Shown here piece by piece: positions 1-6,559 of a DNA stretch of 8,088 nt (its first letter is position 1; every line of letters begins with the position of its first letter). Below the pieces are notes generated by a model. It saw only the letters and a program-made list of their open reading frames with translations, was not told where the DNA came from and searched no databases. Source of the stretch: Sulfopaludibacter sp035606355 (GTDB lineage: Bacteria > Acidobacteriota > Terriglobia > Bryobacterales > Bryobacteraceae). A program made the translations under genes and the position numbers. The DNA lies in the NCBI GenBank assembly GCA_035606355.1, contig DATNFO010000042.1:1-8088 (forward strand). Direction: 5' to 3'.

Positions 1-1
1 C

Positions 2-1621
2 GGAACCCAGCGCTGGGCCTACGATCCGCACATCGACAAAGATAAGGGTTACGGCGACTATGCCAATCGCGGCGTATCTACTTGGAAGTCGCCTGCCGGG
101 CAGCGCCGCATCTTCATGGCGACCATTGATGCCCGCCTCATCGCGTTAGATGCCGCCACCGGCAAGCCGTGTCTCGATTTTGGCGATAACGGCATTGTCG
201 ATCTGCGTCACGGCCTCCGCATCGCGCCGCACTACTTTTCCGATTACGAAGAGACCTCGCCGCCCGCGGTCATCGGCAACACGCTAGTGGTGGGTTCCGC
301 GGTCGCCGACAACGGTTCGGTCGGCCAGGCCAGCGGTGAGGTTCGCGCCTTCGACGTCGTTACCGGCAAGCTGAAATGGTCCTGGGACCCCATCCCGCAA
401 AATCCGCATGATCCCGGCGCGGATACCTGGACCAACGGCGGCGCGCATCGTACCGGAGCAGCCAATGCCTGGTCCGTCATCGCTGCCGATCCTGCCCGCA
501 ATCTGGTTTTTGTCCCAACCGGCAGCGCCAGCCCGGACTACTACGGCGGCGAACGCCTTGGCGACGATCTCTTCGCGGATTCCGTCATCGCCCTCCGCGC
601 CGATACTGGCAAGATCGTCTGGCATTTCCAAACCGTTCACCACAACCTTTGGGATTACGACGTCGCCACTCCGCCGCTGCTGTTCGATGTGCATCGCGAC
701 GGCGCGACCATTCCGGCCATTGCGATCGGCTCCAAGACCGGCAATGTGTTTATCCTGAATCGCGAAACCGGCAAGCCGATCTTTGGTGTCGAGGAGCGTC
801 CGGTCCCGAAAAGCGATGTTCGCGGCGAGACCGCCGCGGCCACCCAGCCCTTTCCTGTAAAGCCCGCACCTACGACCTCCCAAATGATAAGCGTTAAAGA
901 CGCCTGGGGCATCGATGATGCCGACCGCAACTGGTGCAGCGCCGAGATCAGCAAGCTCCGCACCGGCCCCATCTTCACTCCGCCCTCGCTTCAGGGAACT
1001 CTTCAGATCCCGGGCAATATTGGCGGCCAGAATTGGGGCGGCTTTGCCTACGACCCCAAAAATCACCTGCTGGTGTTGCCGAGCAATCACCTCGCCGCAG
1101 AGGTTCGCCTCATTCCACGCGCCGATTATGAAGGACTCCGCAACTCGCGCGGGCGCAAGATCGACGGCGACTGGGAGTTCGCTCCGCAGCGCGGCACGCC
1201 TTATGGAATGATGCGGCGCTTCCTGCTGAGCCCGAAACGCCTCCCCTGCACTCCTCCGCCATGGAGCACGCTTATTGCGATCGATACCAGCACCGGAGAT
1301 AAGAAATGGGAAGTCCCGCTCGGCCAGCTTAGTCCAAAGGTTCCGGCGCAGTGGGGCTCCATTTCCCTGGGCGGTCCCATCGCCACCGCTGGCGGCCTCG
1401 TGTTTGTGGGTAGCACGCTTGTTCCTGCGCTCTACGCCTTCGATATCGAAACCGGGCAGCAACTATGGAAGGGCGATCTGCCCAGCAGCGCGCACGCCAC
1501 GCCCATGACCTTCCAGGGCCCCGACGGAAAGCAATATGTCGTGGTCACAGCCGGAGGGTTCGGCATCCCCGATCTCTCCCCGCTCGGCGACTACGTCGTT
1601 GCCTTCGCGCTGTCGAAATGA
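2..1621 (+). CDS. PQQ-dependent dehydrogenase (quinoprotein glucose dehydrogenase type), 5' end outside window
   Basis: This is the C-terminal ~539 residues of a periplasmic pyrroloquinoline-quinone (PQQ) dehydrogenase, which oxidises a sugar or alcohol and passes electrons towards the quinone pool. The frame is open from base 2, well upstream of the first Met codon at 116; the peptide before that Met (RWAYDP, then RGVSTW and RRIF) is already family-typical, so 116 is not the start. Seen: several beta-propeller blades of the PQQ type (DARLIALDAATGKP, ALRADTGKIVWHF, LIAIDTSTGDKKWEVPLG, LYAFDIETGQQLWKGDLP). Also seen are the paired histidines in TVHHNLWDYD (visible residues 213-214), which match the active-site HH of membrane glucose dehydrogenases, the PPPW segment near residue 418, and the GGFG ending. 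The N-terminal 100-150 residues are missing, so I cannot tell whether it has the five-helix membrane anchor of E. coli Gcd or a signal peptide. The family is secure; glucose as substrate is only inferred. The stop TGA abuts the start codon of rlmB. Confidence 0.93.
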   Translation, partial: GTQRWAYDPHIDKDKGYGDYANRGVSTWKSPAGQRRIFMATIDARLIALDAATGKPCLDFGDNGIVDLRHGLRIAPHYFSDYEETSPPAVIGNTLVVGSAVADNGSVGQASGEVRAFDVVTGKLKWSWDPIPQNPHDPGADTWTNGGAHRTGAANAWSVIAADPARNLVFVPTGSASPDYYGGERLGDDLFADSVIALRADTGKIVWHFQTVHHNLWDYDVATPPLLFDVHRDGATIPAIAIGSKTGNVFILNRETGKPIFGVEERPVPKSDVRGETAAATQPFPVKPAPTTSQMISVKDAWGIDDADRNWCSAEISKLRTGPIFTPPSLQGTLQIPGNIGGQNWGGFAYDPKNHLLVLPSNHLAAEVRLIPRADYEGLRNSRGRKIDGDWEFAPQRGTPYGMMRRFLLSPKRLPCTPPPWSTLIAIDTSTGDKKWEVPLGQLSPKVPAQWGSISLGGPIATAGGLVFVGSTLVPALYAFDIETGQQLWKGDLPSSAHATPMTFQGPDGKQYVVVTAGGFGIPDLSPLGDYVVAFALSK

Positions 1622-2335
1622 ATGCGCCTCACTCTTGGCATTCATCCTGTCCGTGAAGCCTTGCGCGCGCATCGCCCTCTGGATAAAGTTCTCGTCGCGA
1701 AAGGCGCTTCCGGCCCGCGCATCCAGGAAATCATCGGCCTTTGCCGCGACCAGTCTGTCCCGGTTCGTTTTGAAGCCCGCGAACTGCTCGACCGCGCTGC
1801 CAAAGGCGTTCCGCACCAGGGCGTCATCGCATTCGGCGTTGCTCACAGCTTTGTCGAACTGAACCAGGTCGTCGAAGGTGCGCATCTCCTGGTCGTTCTC
1901 GATGGCGTCGAAGATCCGCACAACCTCGGCGCAATCATCCGTACGGCGCACGCTGCCGGCGCAAACGCAATCGTCATTCCCGAGCGCCGTGCCGCTCCCC
2001 TCACCGAAACCGTCGATCGCGCCGCCGCCGGAGCTCTCGAGTATCTTCCCGTCGCCCGCGTTACAAATGTGAGCCAATCTCTCGAGCGCCTTAAGCAGAG
2101 CGGTTTCTGGATCTACGGGCTCGATGAAGGCGGCTCAGAGTTGTATGACGAAGTAGAGTACGCCTCGCCCACCGTCATCGTTCTCGGCGGGGAAGGGAAG
2201 GGCCTTCACCAGGGCGTCCAAAAGCACTGCGATGTACTGGTTCGCATCCCCATGGCCGGAGCCGTTTCCTCACTCAACGTTTCCGTCGCGGCCGGCGTCG
2301 TGCTGTTCGAGTGGCGAAGGAGACAGCCAAAGTAG
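1622..2335 (+). CDS. rlmB: 23S rRNA (guanosine-2'-O-)-methyltransferase RlmB, SpoU/TrmH family
   Basis: This 237-residue SPOUT-class enzyme uses S-adenosylmethionine to 2'-O-methylate a guanosine, in E. coli G2251 in the P-loop of 23S rRNA. The N-terminal substrate-binding domain (LGIHPVREAL at residues 5-14) is followed by the knotted catalytic domain. Its three SpoU motifs are intact: motif 1 DGVEDPHNLGAIIRTAHAAGA-like at 94-114 with Asn101 and Arg107, motif 2 GGEGKGL at 189-195, and motif 3 IPMAGAVSSLNVSVAAG at 209-225. Length is normal for the family. The ATG follows directly on the TGA of the PQQ dehydrogenase gene and I see no convincing Shine-Dalgarno sequence, so translation may depend on termination of the upstream gene. 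TrmH tRNA methyltransferases share the motifs, but the short N-terminal L30e-like domain and the LGIHPVREAL opening favour RlmB. The exact rRNA target is inferred from the family. Confidence 0.93.
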   Translation: MRLTLGIHPVREALRAHRPLDKVLVAKGASGPRIQEIIGLCRDQSVPVRFEARELLDRAAKGVPHQGVIAFGVAHSFVELNQVVEGAHLLVVLDGVEDPHNLGAIIRTAHAAGANAIVIPERRAAPLTETVDRAAAGALEYLPVARVTNVSQSLERLKQSGFWIYGLDEGGSELYDEVEYASPTVIVLGGEGKGLHQGVQKHCDVLVRIPMAGAVSSLNVSVAAGVVLFEWRRRQPK

Positions 2336-2336
2336 T

Positions 2337-3398
2337 TCACGATCGCGCCGTCAGCGCAAGCACCAGCGTCTCCATAATCACGCGATCATCCTTGTATCCT
2401 TCGCGGAACTTCTTGTCCGTGTCATAGATCAGTGCCACGGCCTTGCCCAGATGCTCCCGAGTGAACGCTCCCGCCGTGCTGGTCACCTGTTCCGCGCGCT
2501 CCCGCCACATGCGCACGCCGATCTTCGCGAAAAACGCTTGCGCCTGTTGCGGCGAATTCACTTTAGCTTCCTTGACCGCGAGGGCCAGGCGGAACTGCGT
2601 GCTCAAGAACGTCAGCGCCAGCGGCAGGTATTCGCCTTCCCGCACCAGAATGTCGAGCGATCGCAGTGCCCCGGGCCGGTCCCGTTTGCCGAGTGCGTTC
2701 ACCAGCGCGAAGATCGTGCTCTGTGCCGCATTTGGTACAAGCGCTCGCAGATCGTCCATTGTTACCGACCTGTCAGTCCCGACAAAGAGCGCCAGCTTCT
2801 CGACCTCCGATTCCAGGCGGTTCGCGTCGCCGGCTACCGCATCCAGCAGCGCCGCCAGCTCAGCTCCTGCTAGCTTCAGCCCGTGCTGCTTCGCGAGTTG
2901 CTGTGCCAGGAAGCGGCTCGATTCCGGAGTGAAGTGCCGGAACTCAACCGTCATCGGGACGGCCGAATAGTATTTCTCTACCCGTTCGAGCTTCGTGCGA
3001 TCGTCGCCCGCGAAATCATACCGGCTGCATTCGAAAACCAGCACCGTGCCGGGCGTTGGATGTTTCAGATAGCCGGCCAATCCCGACTCACCCGGTTTCG
3101 CGGACTCCTCATCCTCATCCGGAGCCAGTCTGCGCGGCAGCGCCAGTTCCGCGCTGCACACCCAGATCAGCCGGTCCGATGAGAACAGCGAAAGAGACCG
3201 CGCGTCGTCGAGCACGTCCGATAGAGTCGAGCTCTCCAGATCCGTCTGAGTGAATCCATCGCCGCCTCCTTCCGGCAGTACGCGCCGGATCAACGCATCC
3301 TTGCAGAGCTTTCTCTGATAACCTTCCTGCCCCAGGAAAAGGTAAGCGGACGCCGGGCGGTCCTTCGCGATCCGGGCCAGAAACTGTTCCGGCGTCAT
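2337..3398 (-). CDS. holA: DNA polymerase III subunit delta
   Basis: HolA is the delta subunit of the clamp-loader complex; it opens the beta sliding clamp during replication. The 353-residue product has normal length. The family hallmarks are YLFLGQEGYQRKLCKDAL near the N-terminus (residues ~19-36), the middle domain with LAQQLAKQHGLKLAGAEL and LLDAVAGDANRLESEVEKLALF, and the C-terminal collar helices with IFALVNALGKRDRPGALR and a LALTFLSTQFRLAL segment. An acidic stretch (APDEDEESAKPGESG) lies in the N-terminal domain and looks like a surface loop. The start ATG is preceded by a GC-rich stretch (GATGGGGCC) that makes only a weak ribosome binding site. The gene lies 50 bases downstream of lptE, a frequent neighbour of holA in Gram-negative bacteria. 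Its TGA stop lies one base from the TAG of the convergent rlmB. Confidence 0.92.
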   Translation of the reverse strand: MTPEQFLARIAKDRPASAYLFLGQEGYQRKLCKDALIRRVLPEGGGDGFTQTDLESSTLSDVLDDARSLSLFSSDRLIWVCSAELALPRRLAPDEDEESAKPGESGLAGYLKHPTPGTVLVFECSRYDFAGDDRTKLERVEKYYSAVPMTVEFRHFTPESSRFLAQQLAKQHGLKLAGAELAALLDAVAGDANRLESEVEKLALFVGTDRSVTMDDLRALVPNAAQSTIFALVNALGKRDRPGALRSLDILVREGEYLPLALTFLSTQFRLALAVKEAKVNSPQQAQAFFAKIGVRMWRERAEQVTSTAGAFTREHLGKAVALIYDTDKKFREGYKDDRVIMETLVLALTARS

Positions 3399-3448
3399 GA
3401 TGAGGCCCCATCCAGCACGGAACCGCGACCGTCAGGGAGCGGCGTCAT

Positions 3449-3967
3449 TTAGAAATTCTCGACAATCGCGCTCACCACATCCCGCGCAACGTCGCGCCCC
3501 AGGCGATCGAACGCAGGATCGCTTTCATCGAAAAACTGGTGCGGATCGATCGCCACCTGATAGCTCTCCCGGACTGTGAAACTTGGCCGCGAATACAGCA
3601 CGCGCCCTGTGGATCGCTCCACCAGATTCACCGTCATCACCACGGTAGCTTGTATCACGCTGGCTTTGCCCGAGGTCGGATCGAAAATACTGGGGCCCAC
3701 TTGCACGGTATTGATGGTTCCGTTTAGAACCGCATCCGCCATGCCCGGATTCGCAACAATGCGAAATCGTGTCCGCTCTCTGAATTCGCGCCCGATCTCC
3801 TGCGGAAGAACATCCACCAGCTTGTAGCGCGTAGACAACGAGGTAAACGCCGGGATCGAAATTGTCTGCACGCTCTTCGGCATCAAATCGGCCTTGCCTC
3901 CAACGTGATAGCCGCATGCGGTCAGCGACGCCGCGGCCAGCGCAACAACCAACGCTCGCCGGGTCAC
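3449..3967 (-). CDS. lptE: LPS-assembly lipoprotein LptE
   Basis: LptE is the outer-membrane lipoprotein that plugs the LptD barrel and helps deliver lipopolysaccharide to the cell surface. I chose the GTG at 3967, giving 172 residues, over the more distal GTG at 4051. It yields a clean lipoprotein signal: positive TRR, a hydrophobic core ALVVALAAAS, then the lipobox LTAC with the lipidated cysteine at residue 18. The CGYHVGG immediately after it is a family hallmark. The start also overlaps the TGA of the upstream gene as GTGA, the usual arrangement for translational coupling, with an AAAGGCGAG ribosome binding site just ahead. Further family features are VQTISIPAFTSLSTRYKL, LPQEIGREFRERTRFRIV and ADAVLNGTI. 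The C-terminus is helical (DRLGRDVARDVVSAIVENF). Sequence conservation in this family is low, so the call rests on the N-terminal pattern, size and position beside holA. Confidence 0.88.
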   Translation of the reverse strand: MTRRALVVALAAASLTACGYHVGGKADLMPKSVQTISIPAFTSLSTRYKLVDVLPQEIGREFRERTRFRIVANPGMADAVLNGTINTVQVGPSIFDPTSGKASVIQATVVMTVNLVERSTGRVLYSRPSFTVRESYQVAIDPHQFFDESDPAFDRLGRDVARDVVSAIVENF

Positions 3968-4965
3968 CCGTTCTCGCCTTTCAGTCCCCTTAATAGTTCG
4001 GCTGCCGCATCCGCCATCAGCCGCAGATTGTCGCCGACTATCCAAAACCACGCCGCCCGCGCATTGTTTCTGTCAACCCGGATATCGCCCGCAACCAAGC
4101 CGCTTTGGCCGGCGGCCCCAACCGGATCCGGCGGTTCGTCCGCTTTGCCCCGCACTTCGATCTGCGCTGACGCCAGCGCCTCGCCGAGCGCCTGCGCTTC
4201 AACGCCGCTTTCAAACTCCACCCACATGGAGATGCTGTAACCGTGAAATACCGGCGCTTGCAGCAGACGCAGCGAAGGCATTGGCGTCTTCGCGCCCGAC
4301 TTCGTGTTTCCAATGATCGTCGCCAGATCGCGCTCAATCCGCTGCTCGACCGACACGAGCTTTCGAGCCGCCTCCTCGCCGTATGCGGAGAGCAGGTTGA
4401 AACTCAACTGCGAATCGAAAACCGCTTTGTCCAGCTTCTTGAACGAAAGCAAGCTGGTGGTCTGCTGTTGCAACTCAGAGATCCCGCGCTTCCCAAGTTC
4501 ACTCGCCGGTTCGAAGATGTGCGCTATCGCCTGCCGGATCGGCCGGTACCTTGCAAGCCGCATTAGAACCAGAGCCAGCGCGTTGGCAGCCGGATGCGCG
4601 ATCACTTGAAGCCAGCTTGCACTTGTCTCCACACTTCCGCCCAGCGGCGCGGCAATTCGTGCTTCCGGCTCGTTCTCGAGTTCACCGGTACAATCCACCA
4701 CTACCGGATGGCCGCTTGCCTCCTTCGCCAATCCATACGTCTTCAATGCGCCGTCACGCGTGCCGGCAACCAGGAGTGCCGCGTAGTCGTGAATGGCCTT
4801 AGCCTCCAGCGGTTGAACGTAGACGGCTTCACCTTCCTCCTCTGTGAAACTGCCTTCAGCGTTTGCCGCGTAGGGAATGATTTCCAGGCCCGTCCCACGG
4901 GCTCCCAGAACTTCGTTGAGTTCACGCCCCAGCAGCGTTTCGGCGCCAATAACTGCAATTTTCAT
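3964..4965 (-). CDS. USG-1-like / aspartate-semialdehyde dehydrogenase homologue lacking catalytic residues
   Basis: The 333-residue product has the two-domain aspartate-semialdehyde dehydrogenase (Asd) fold: an N-terminal nucleotide-binding domain (MKIAVIGAETLLGREL) and a dimerisation domain. Key enzyme residues are missing. The Asd motif NPNCST, which holds the nucleophilic Cys, reads HPAANA at 124-129. The GHS motif carrying the catalytic His reads GYS at 242-244. The glycine-rich loop GATGxVG reads GAETLLG, losing one glycine. Other segments match the USG-1 branch of the family (known from E. coli and Pseudomonas usg): LGKRGISELQQQT at 157-169, FDSQLSFNLL at 183-192, QAPVF at 236-240 and WIVGDNLR at 308-315. 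It is therefore probably not an Asd but a pseudoenzyme of unknown role. ATG start with a good ribosome binding site, ten bases after pssA and a 4-base overlap with lptE, so it is presumably co-expressed with envelope genes. Family confidence is high; function is unknown. Confidence 0.85.
   Translation of the reverse strand: MKIAVIGAETLLGRELNEVLGARGTGLEIIPYAANAEGSFTEEEGEAVYVQPLEAKAIHDYAALLVAGTRDGALKTYGLAKEASGHPVVVDCTGELENEPEARIAAPLGGSVETSASWLQVIAHPAANALALVLMRLARYRPIRQAIAHIFEPASELGKRGISELQQQTTSLLSFKKLDKAVFDSQLSFNLLSAYGEEAARKLVSVEQRIERDLATIIGNTKSGAKTPMPSLRLLQAPVFHGYSISMWVEFESGVEAQALGEALASAQIEVRGKADEPPDPVGAAGQSGLVAGDIRVDRNNARAAWFWIVGDNLRLMADAAAELLRGLKGENG
3973..3981 (-). promoter_or_regulatory. 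Ribosome binding site of lptE (AAAGGCGAG)
   Basis: A purine-rich AAAGGCGAG lies five bases upstream of the GTG at 3967, inside the end of the USG-1-like gene. Together with the lipobox that follows, it fixes the lptE start at 3967 rather than 4051. Confidence 0.5.
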
Positions 4966-4969
4966 CTAA

Positions 4970-4977
4970 CCTGTCCT
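4970..4977 (-). promoter_or_regulatory. Ribosome binding site of the USG-1-like gene (AGGACAGG)
   Basis: AGGACAGG overlaps the TAG stop of pssA and lies four bases upstream of the ATG at 4965 (the AGGA core eight bases away). It supports that start and coupled expression with pssA. Confidence 0.5.
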
Positions 4978-5845
4978 AACCAACCCTACGCTCCGGCACA
5001 TGAGCGGCAGAGCGCGATCTTCGCCAGCGGCGGATCAACCCGCCGAACCGGATGATGATTCCACTGGAGACGTACGCGCATGCGGCCGCCAGCAAAAACG
5101 GCTGCGCCCATTCCCAGATCAGAAATGCGATTCCACCCACGATCAATACGATGAGAGGCGTTCGGGGTTTGGAAATGTTAATTTGCTTGGCGCTTGGATA
5201 CCGCCAGGTGCTCACCATCAGCAGACCGATAATGCCCACAACTACCAGCCACACAACGGAAAAGGCGAAGGATCGAACCGGCGATGCATCCATGAACACC
5301 ACCGCCGCAATGAACCCCGCCCCGGCCGGAATCGGCATGCCAACGAAATACTTGTGATCCAGACGTCCTGGATTCTTCGGCACTGGATTCTTCTGCACGT
5401 TGAACCGGGCCAGCCGCACCGCTCCGCACAGCAAGTAGAAAAAGGCGGCCAGGTAACCGGCCCGCCTCAAGTGAACCTGCAGATCCCCCTCGGCGGGCGC
5501 CACGGCGAAATGGACGCCCCACACGAATGCCAGCACTGCTGGGGCAATTCCGAAAGTAATCACGTCCGCAAGCGAATCGAGCTCCCGGCCGAAATCGCTA
5601 GTCGTATTCGTCATGCGCGCAATGCGACCGTCCAGGCCATCCAGGAATACCGACCACCCCAGCGCTTTTGCGGCCAGCGCAAAATGGGAATTCGGCCCCA
5701 GATTCCCCGCCTCTGCCGCCATGGCGCCTTCAAATGCCTGCACGATGGCGACGAAGCCGAGAAAGATATTTCCGCTGGTGAAAAGGCTGGGTAAAACGTA
5801 AGCGGCTCTGCGCCGCGGCTTGGTTGCCTCTCGCGGGCCGATCAG
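4976..5845 (-). CDS. pssA: CDP-diacylglycerol--serine O-phosphatidyltransferase; start codon uncertain
   Basis: PssA is an inner-membrane enzyme that joins CDP-diacylglycerol and serine to give phosphatidylserine, the substrate of the Psd encoded just upstream. The CDP-alcohol phosphotransferase signature DGx2ARx8Gx3Dx3D is complete: DGRIAR, then G, D and D (residues 72-94 with the start used here). Several hydrophobic membrane segments follow. The first canonical start, GTG at 5743, cuts the protein inside its conserved first helix. Reading upstream in frame gives AYVLPSLFTSGNIFLGFVAI, the family's usual LPNLFTxGN opening, preceded by a basic stretch KPRRR. No ATG, GTG or TTG occurs in frame upstream. 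I give CTG at 5845 as the likely start (289 residues): it lies seven bases after the psd stop codon with AGAGAG just ahead of it. An in-frame CTG at 5863, overlapping the end of psd, is the alternative. The function is secure; the start is not. Confidence 0.88.
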   Translation of the reverse strand: MIGPREATKPRRRAAYVLPSLFTSGNIFLGFVAIVQAFEGAMAAEAGNLGPNSHFALAAKALGWSVFLDGLDGRIARMTNTTSDFGRELDSLADVITFGIAPAVLAFVWGVHFAVAPAEGDLQVHLRRAGYLAAFFYLLCGAVRLARFNVQKNPVPKNPGRLDHKYFVGMPIPAGAGFIAAVVFMDASPVRSFAFSVVWLVVVGIIGLLMVSTWRYPSAKQINISKPRTPLIVLIVGGIAFLIWEWAQPFLLAAACAYVSSGIIIRFGGLIRRWRRSRSAAHVPERRVG

Positions 5846-5852
5846 TCGCTCT

Positions 5853-6482
5853 CTAACGGTCAGAAGGCCCCCGTGTTTCCGTGCGCTTGGCCAGCACGCT
5901 TGCGCCTGCCGACACTCTGTCGCCCACCTTCACCGCCGCGCTCCATTCCGGACCGAACAAGACATCCACGCGCGACCCGAATTTGATATAGCCGATGCGT
6001 TCCGCGGGCGCAACCGCATCGCCGGCCTTCTTGTAACAGACAATCCGGCGCGCAATCAGGCCCGCAATCTGCCGGCAGATCACCCGCGTATTGTTCCCTT
6101 CCACAACCAGCGTATTCTGCTCATTTTCGGCGGATGCCGCTTCATGGCTCGCCACCAGAAACTTGCCTTTCTGGTAAACCACGCCGGTAATCTGGCCCGG
6201 AATGGGCGTGCGGTTCACGTGCACGTCGAAGATATTGAGAAAGATGCTGATGCGCGTCTCCCCGGGCCCAAGCTCACGGATAGAGACCACCTTCCCGTCG
6301 GCCGGCGCAACCATGACGTCGCCGGACGGCGCCACGCGCTCCGGATCGCGGAAAAAATAAAGGCAGAACAGCGCAACGACATAGAATGGCACGCCTGCCC
6401 AGGGCGTCAGGAAATACGAGAGAACGATTCCCACCAGCGCCAAACCGCAGGCGTAGTAAATGCCGTCACGTATAATACGCAA
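5853..6482 (-). CDS. psd: Phosphatidylserine decarboxylase proenzyme, short form
   Basis: Psd converts phosphatidylserine to phosphatidylethanolamine and is a pyruvoyl enzyme that cleaves itself. The 209-residue protein belongs to the short (archaeal-type) group. Seen: one or two N-terminal membrane segments (residues ~8-44), FFRDPER at 43-49, APADGKV at 59-65 with the conserved Asp62, NIFDVHVNR at 83-91 with His88, and FGSRVD at 168-173, where cleavage between Gly169 and Ser170 would give a small alpha chain beginning with the pyruvoyl group. The start is TTG at 6482 (MRIIRDGIYYA, a family-typical opening). An in-frame TGA lies five codons upstream and no ATG or GTG lies between, so TTG is the only reasonable choice. 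It is the first gene of the minus-strand run, with pssA next. Confidence 0.93.
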   Translation of the reverse strand: MRIIRDGIYYACGLALVGIVLSYFLTPWAGVPFYVVALFCLYFFRDPERVAPSGDVMVAPADGKVVSIRELGPGETRISIFLNIFDVHVNRTPIPGQITGVVYQKGKFLVASHEAASAENEQNTLVVEGNNTRVICRQIAGLIARRIVCYKKAGDAVAPAERIGYIKFGSRVDVLFGPEWSAAVKVGDRVSAGASVLAKRTETRGPSDR

Positions 6483-6541
6483 ACCAACATTTTCTCATGC
6501 GCTACCCGGTTCCATTTGAATTGCAGTAATCTTATGCATAG
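6483..6541. promoter_or_regulatory. Divergent intergenic region between psd and the small secreted-protein gene
   Basis: These 59 bases must hold, at least in part, the start signals of both divergent transcription units. They are more AT-rich than the flanking genes and contain an 8-base palindrome TATGCATA at 6533-6540. I found no convincing promoter for the plus-strand gene and no clear inverted repeat of the MerR/CueR type. Confidence 0.45.
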
Positions 6542-6559
6542 GTGGGACTGATCTGTCGA
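6531..6559 (-). promoter_or_regulatory. Candidate sigma70-like promoter for the psd operon
   Basis: On the minus strand TCGACA (complement of 6554-6559, five of six bases match TTGACA) and CATAAG (complement of 6531-6536, four of six match TATAAT) are separated by 17 bases. It would place transcription start near 6524, about 40 bases before the TTG of psd. The -35 box lies inside the first codons of the divergent gene. Weak evidence based on consensus match only. Confidence 0.25.

Noticed and set aside
284..1462. 392-codon minus-strand open frame opposite the PQQ dehydrogenase
   Set aside because: It lies wholly antisense to a gene with clear family motifs, its translation has no recognisable domain, and long antisense frames are common opposite GC-rich genes.
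1463..2077. 204-codon minus-strand open frame opposite rlmB
   Set aside because: Shadow of rlmB, which carries all three SpoU motifs; the antisense translation resembles nothing.
2232..2873. 213-codon plus-strand open frame over the rlmB end and antisense to holA
   Set aside because: Arg/Gln/Ser-rich translation without domains, covering two well-supported genes.
3390..3448. Nine-base direct repeat ATGACGCCG (minus strand) at the holA start and 50 bases upstream, where it opens a 17-codon frame ending across the holA ATG
   Set aside because: Too short to exclude chance and the small frame has no ribosome binding site; nothing else supports a leader peptide or start duplication.
3968..4051. 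Longer lptE starting at GTG 4051
   Set aside because: The extra 28 residues are polar and would bury the lipoprotein signal in the middle of the chain; the GTG at 3967 gives a proper signal and the GTGA overlap.
5000..5794. 264-codon plus-strand open frame opposite pssA
   Set aside because: Antisense to pssA with its complete catalytic signature; the translation is rich in His, Gln and Arg and shows no family features.
5820..6551. 243-codon plus-strand open frame opposite psd
   Set aside because: Antisense to psd with intact pyruvoyl site; no recognisable domain.
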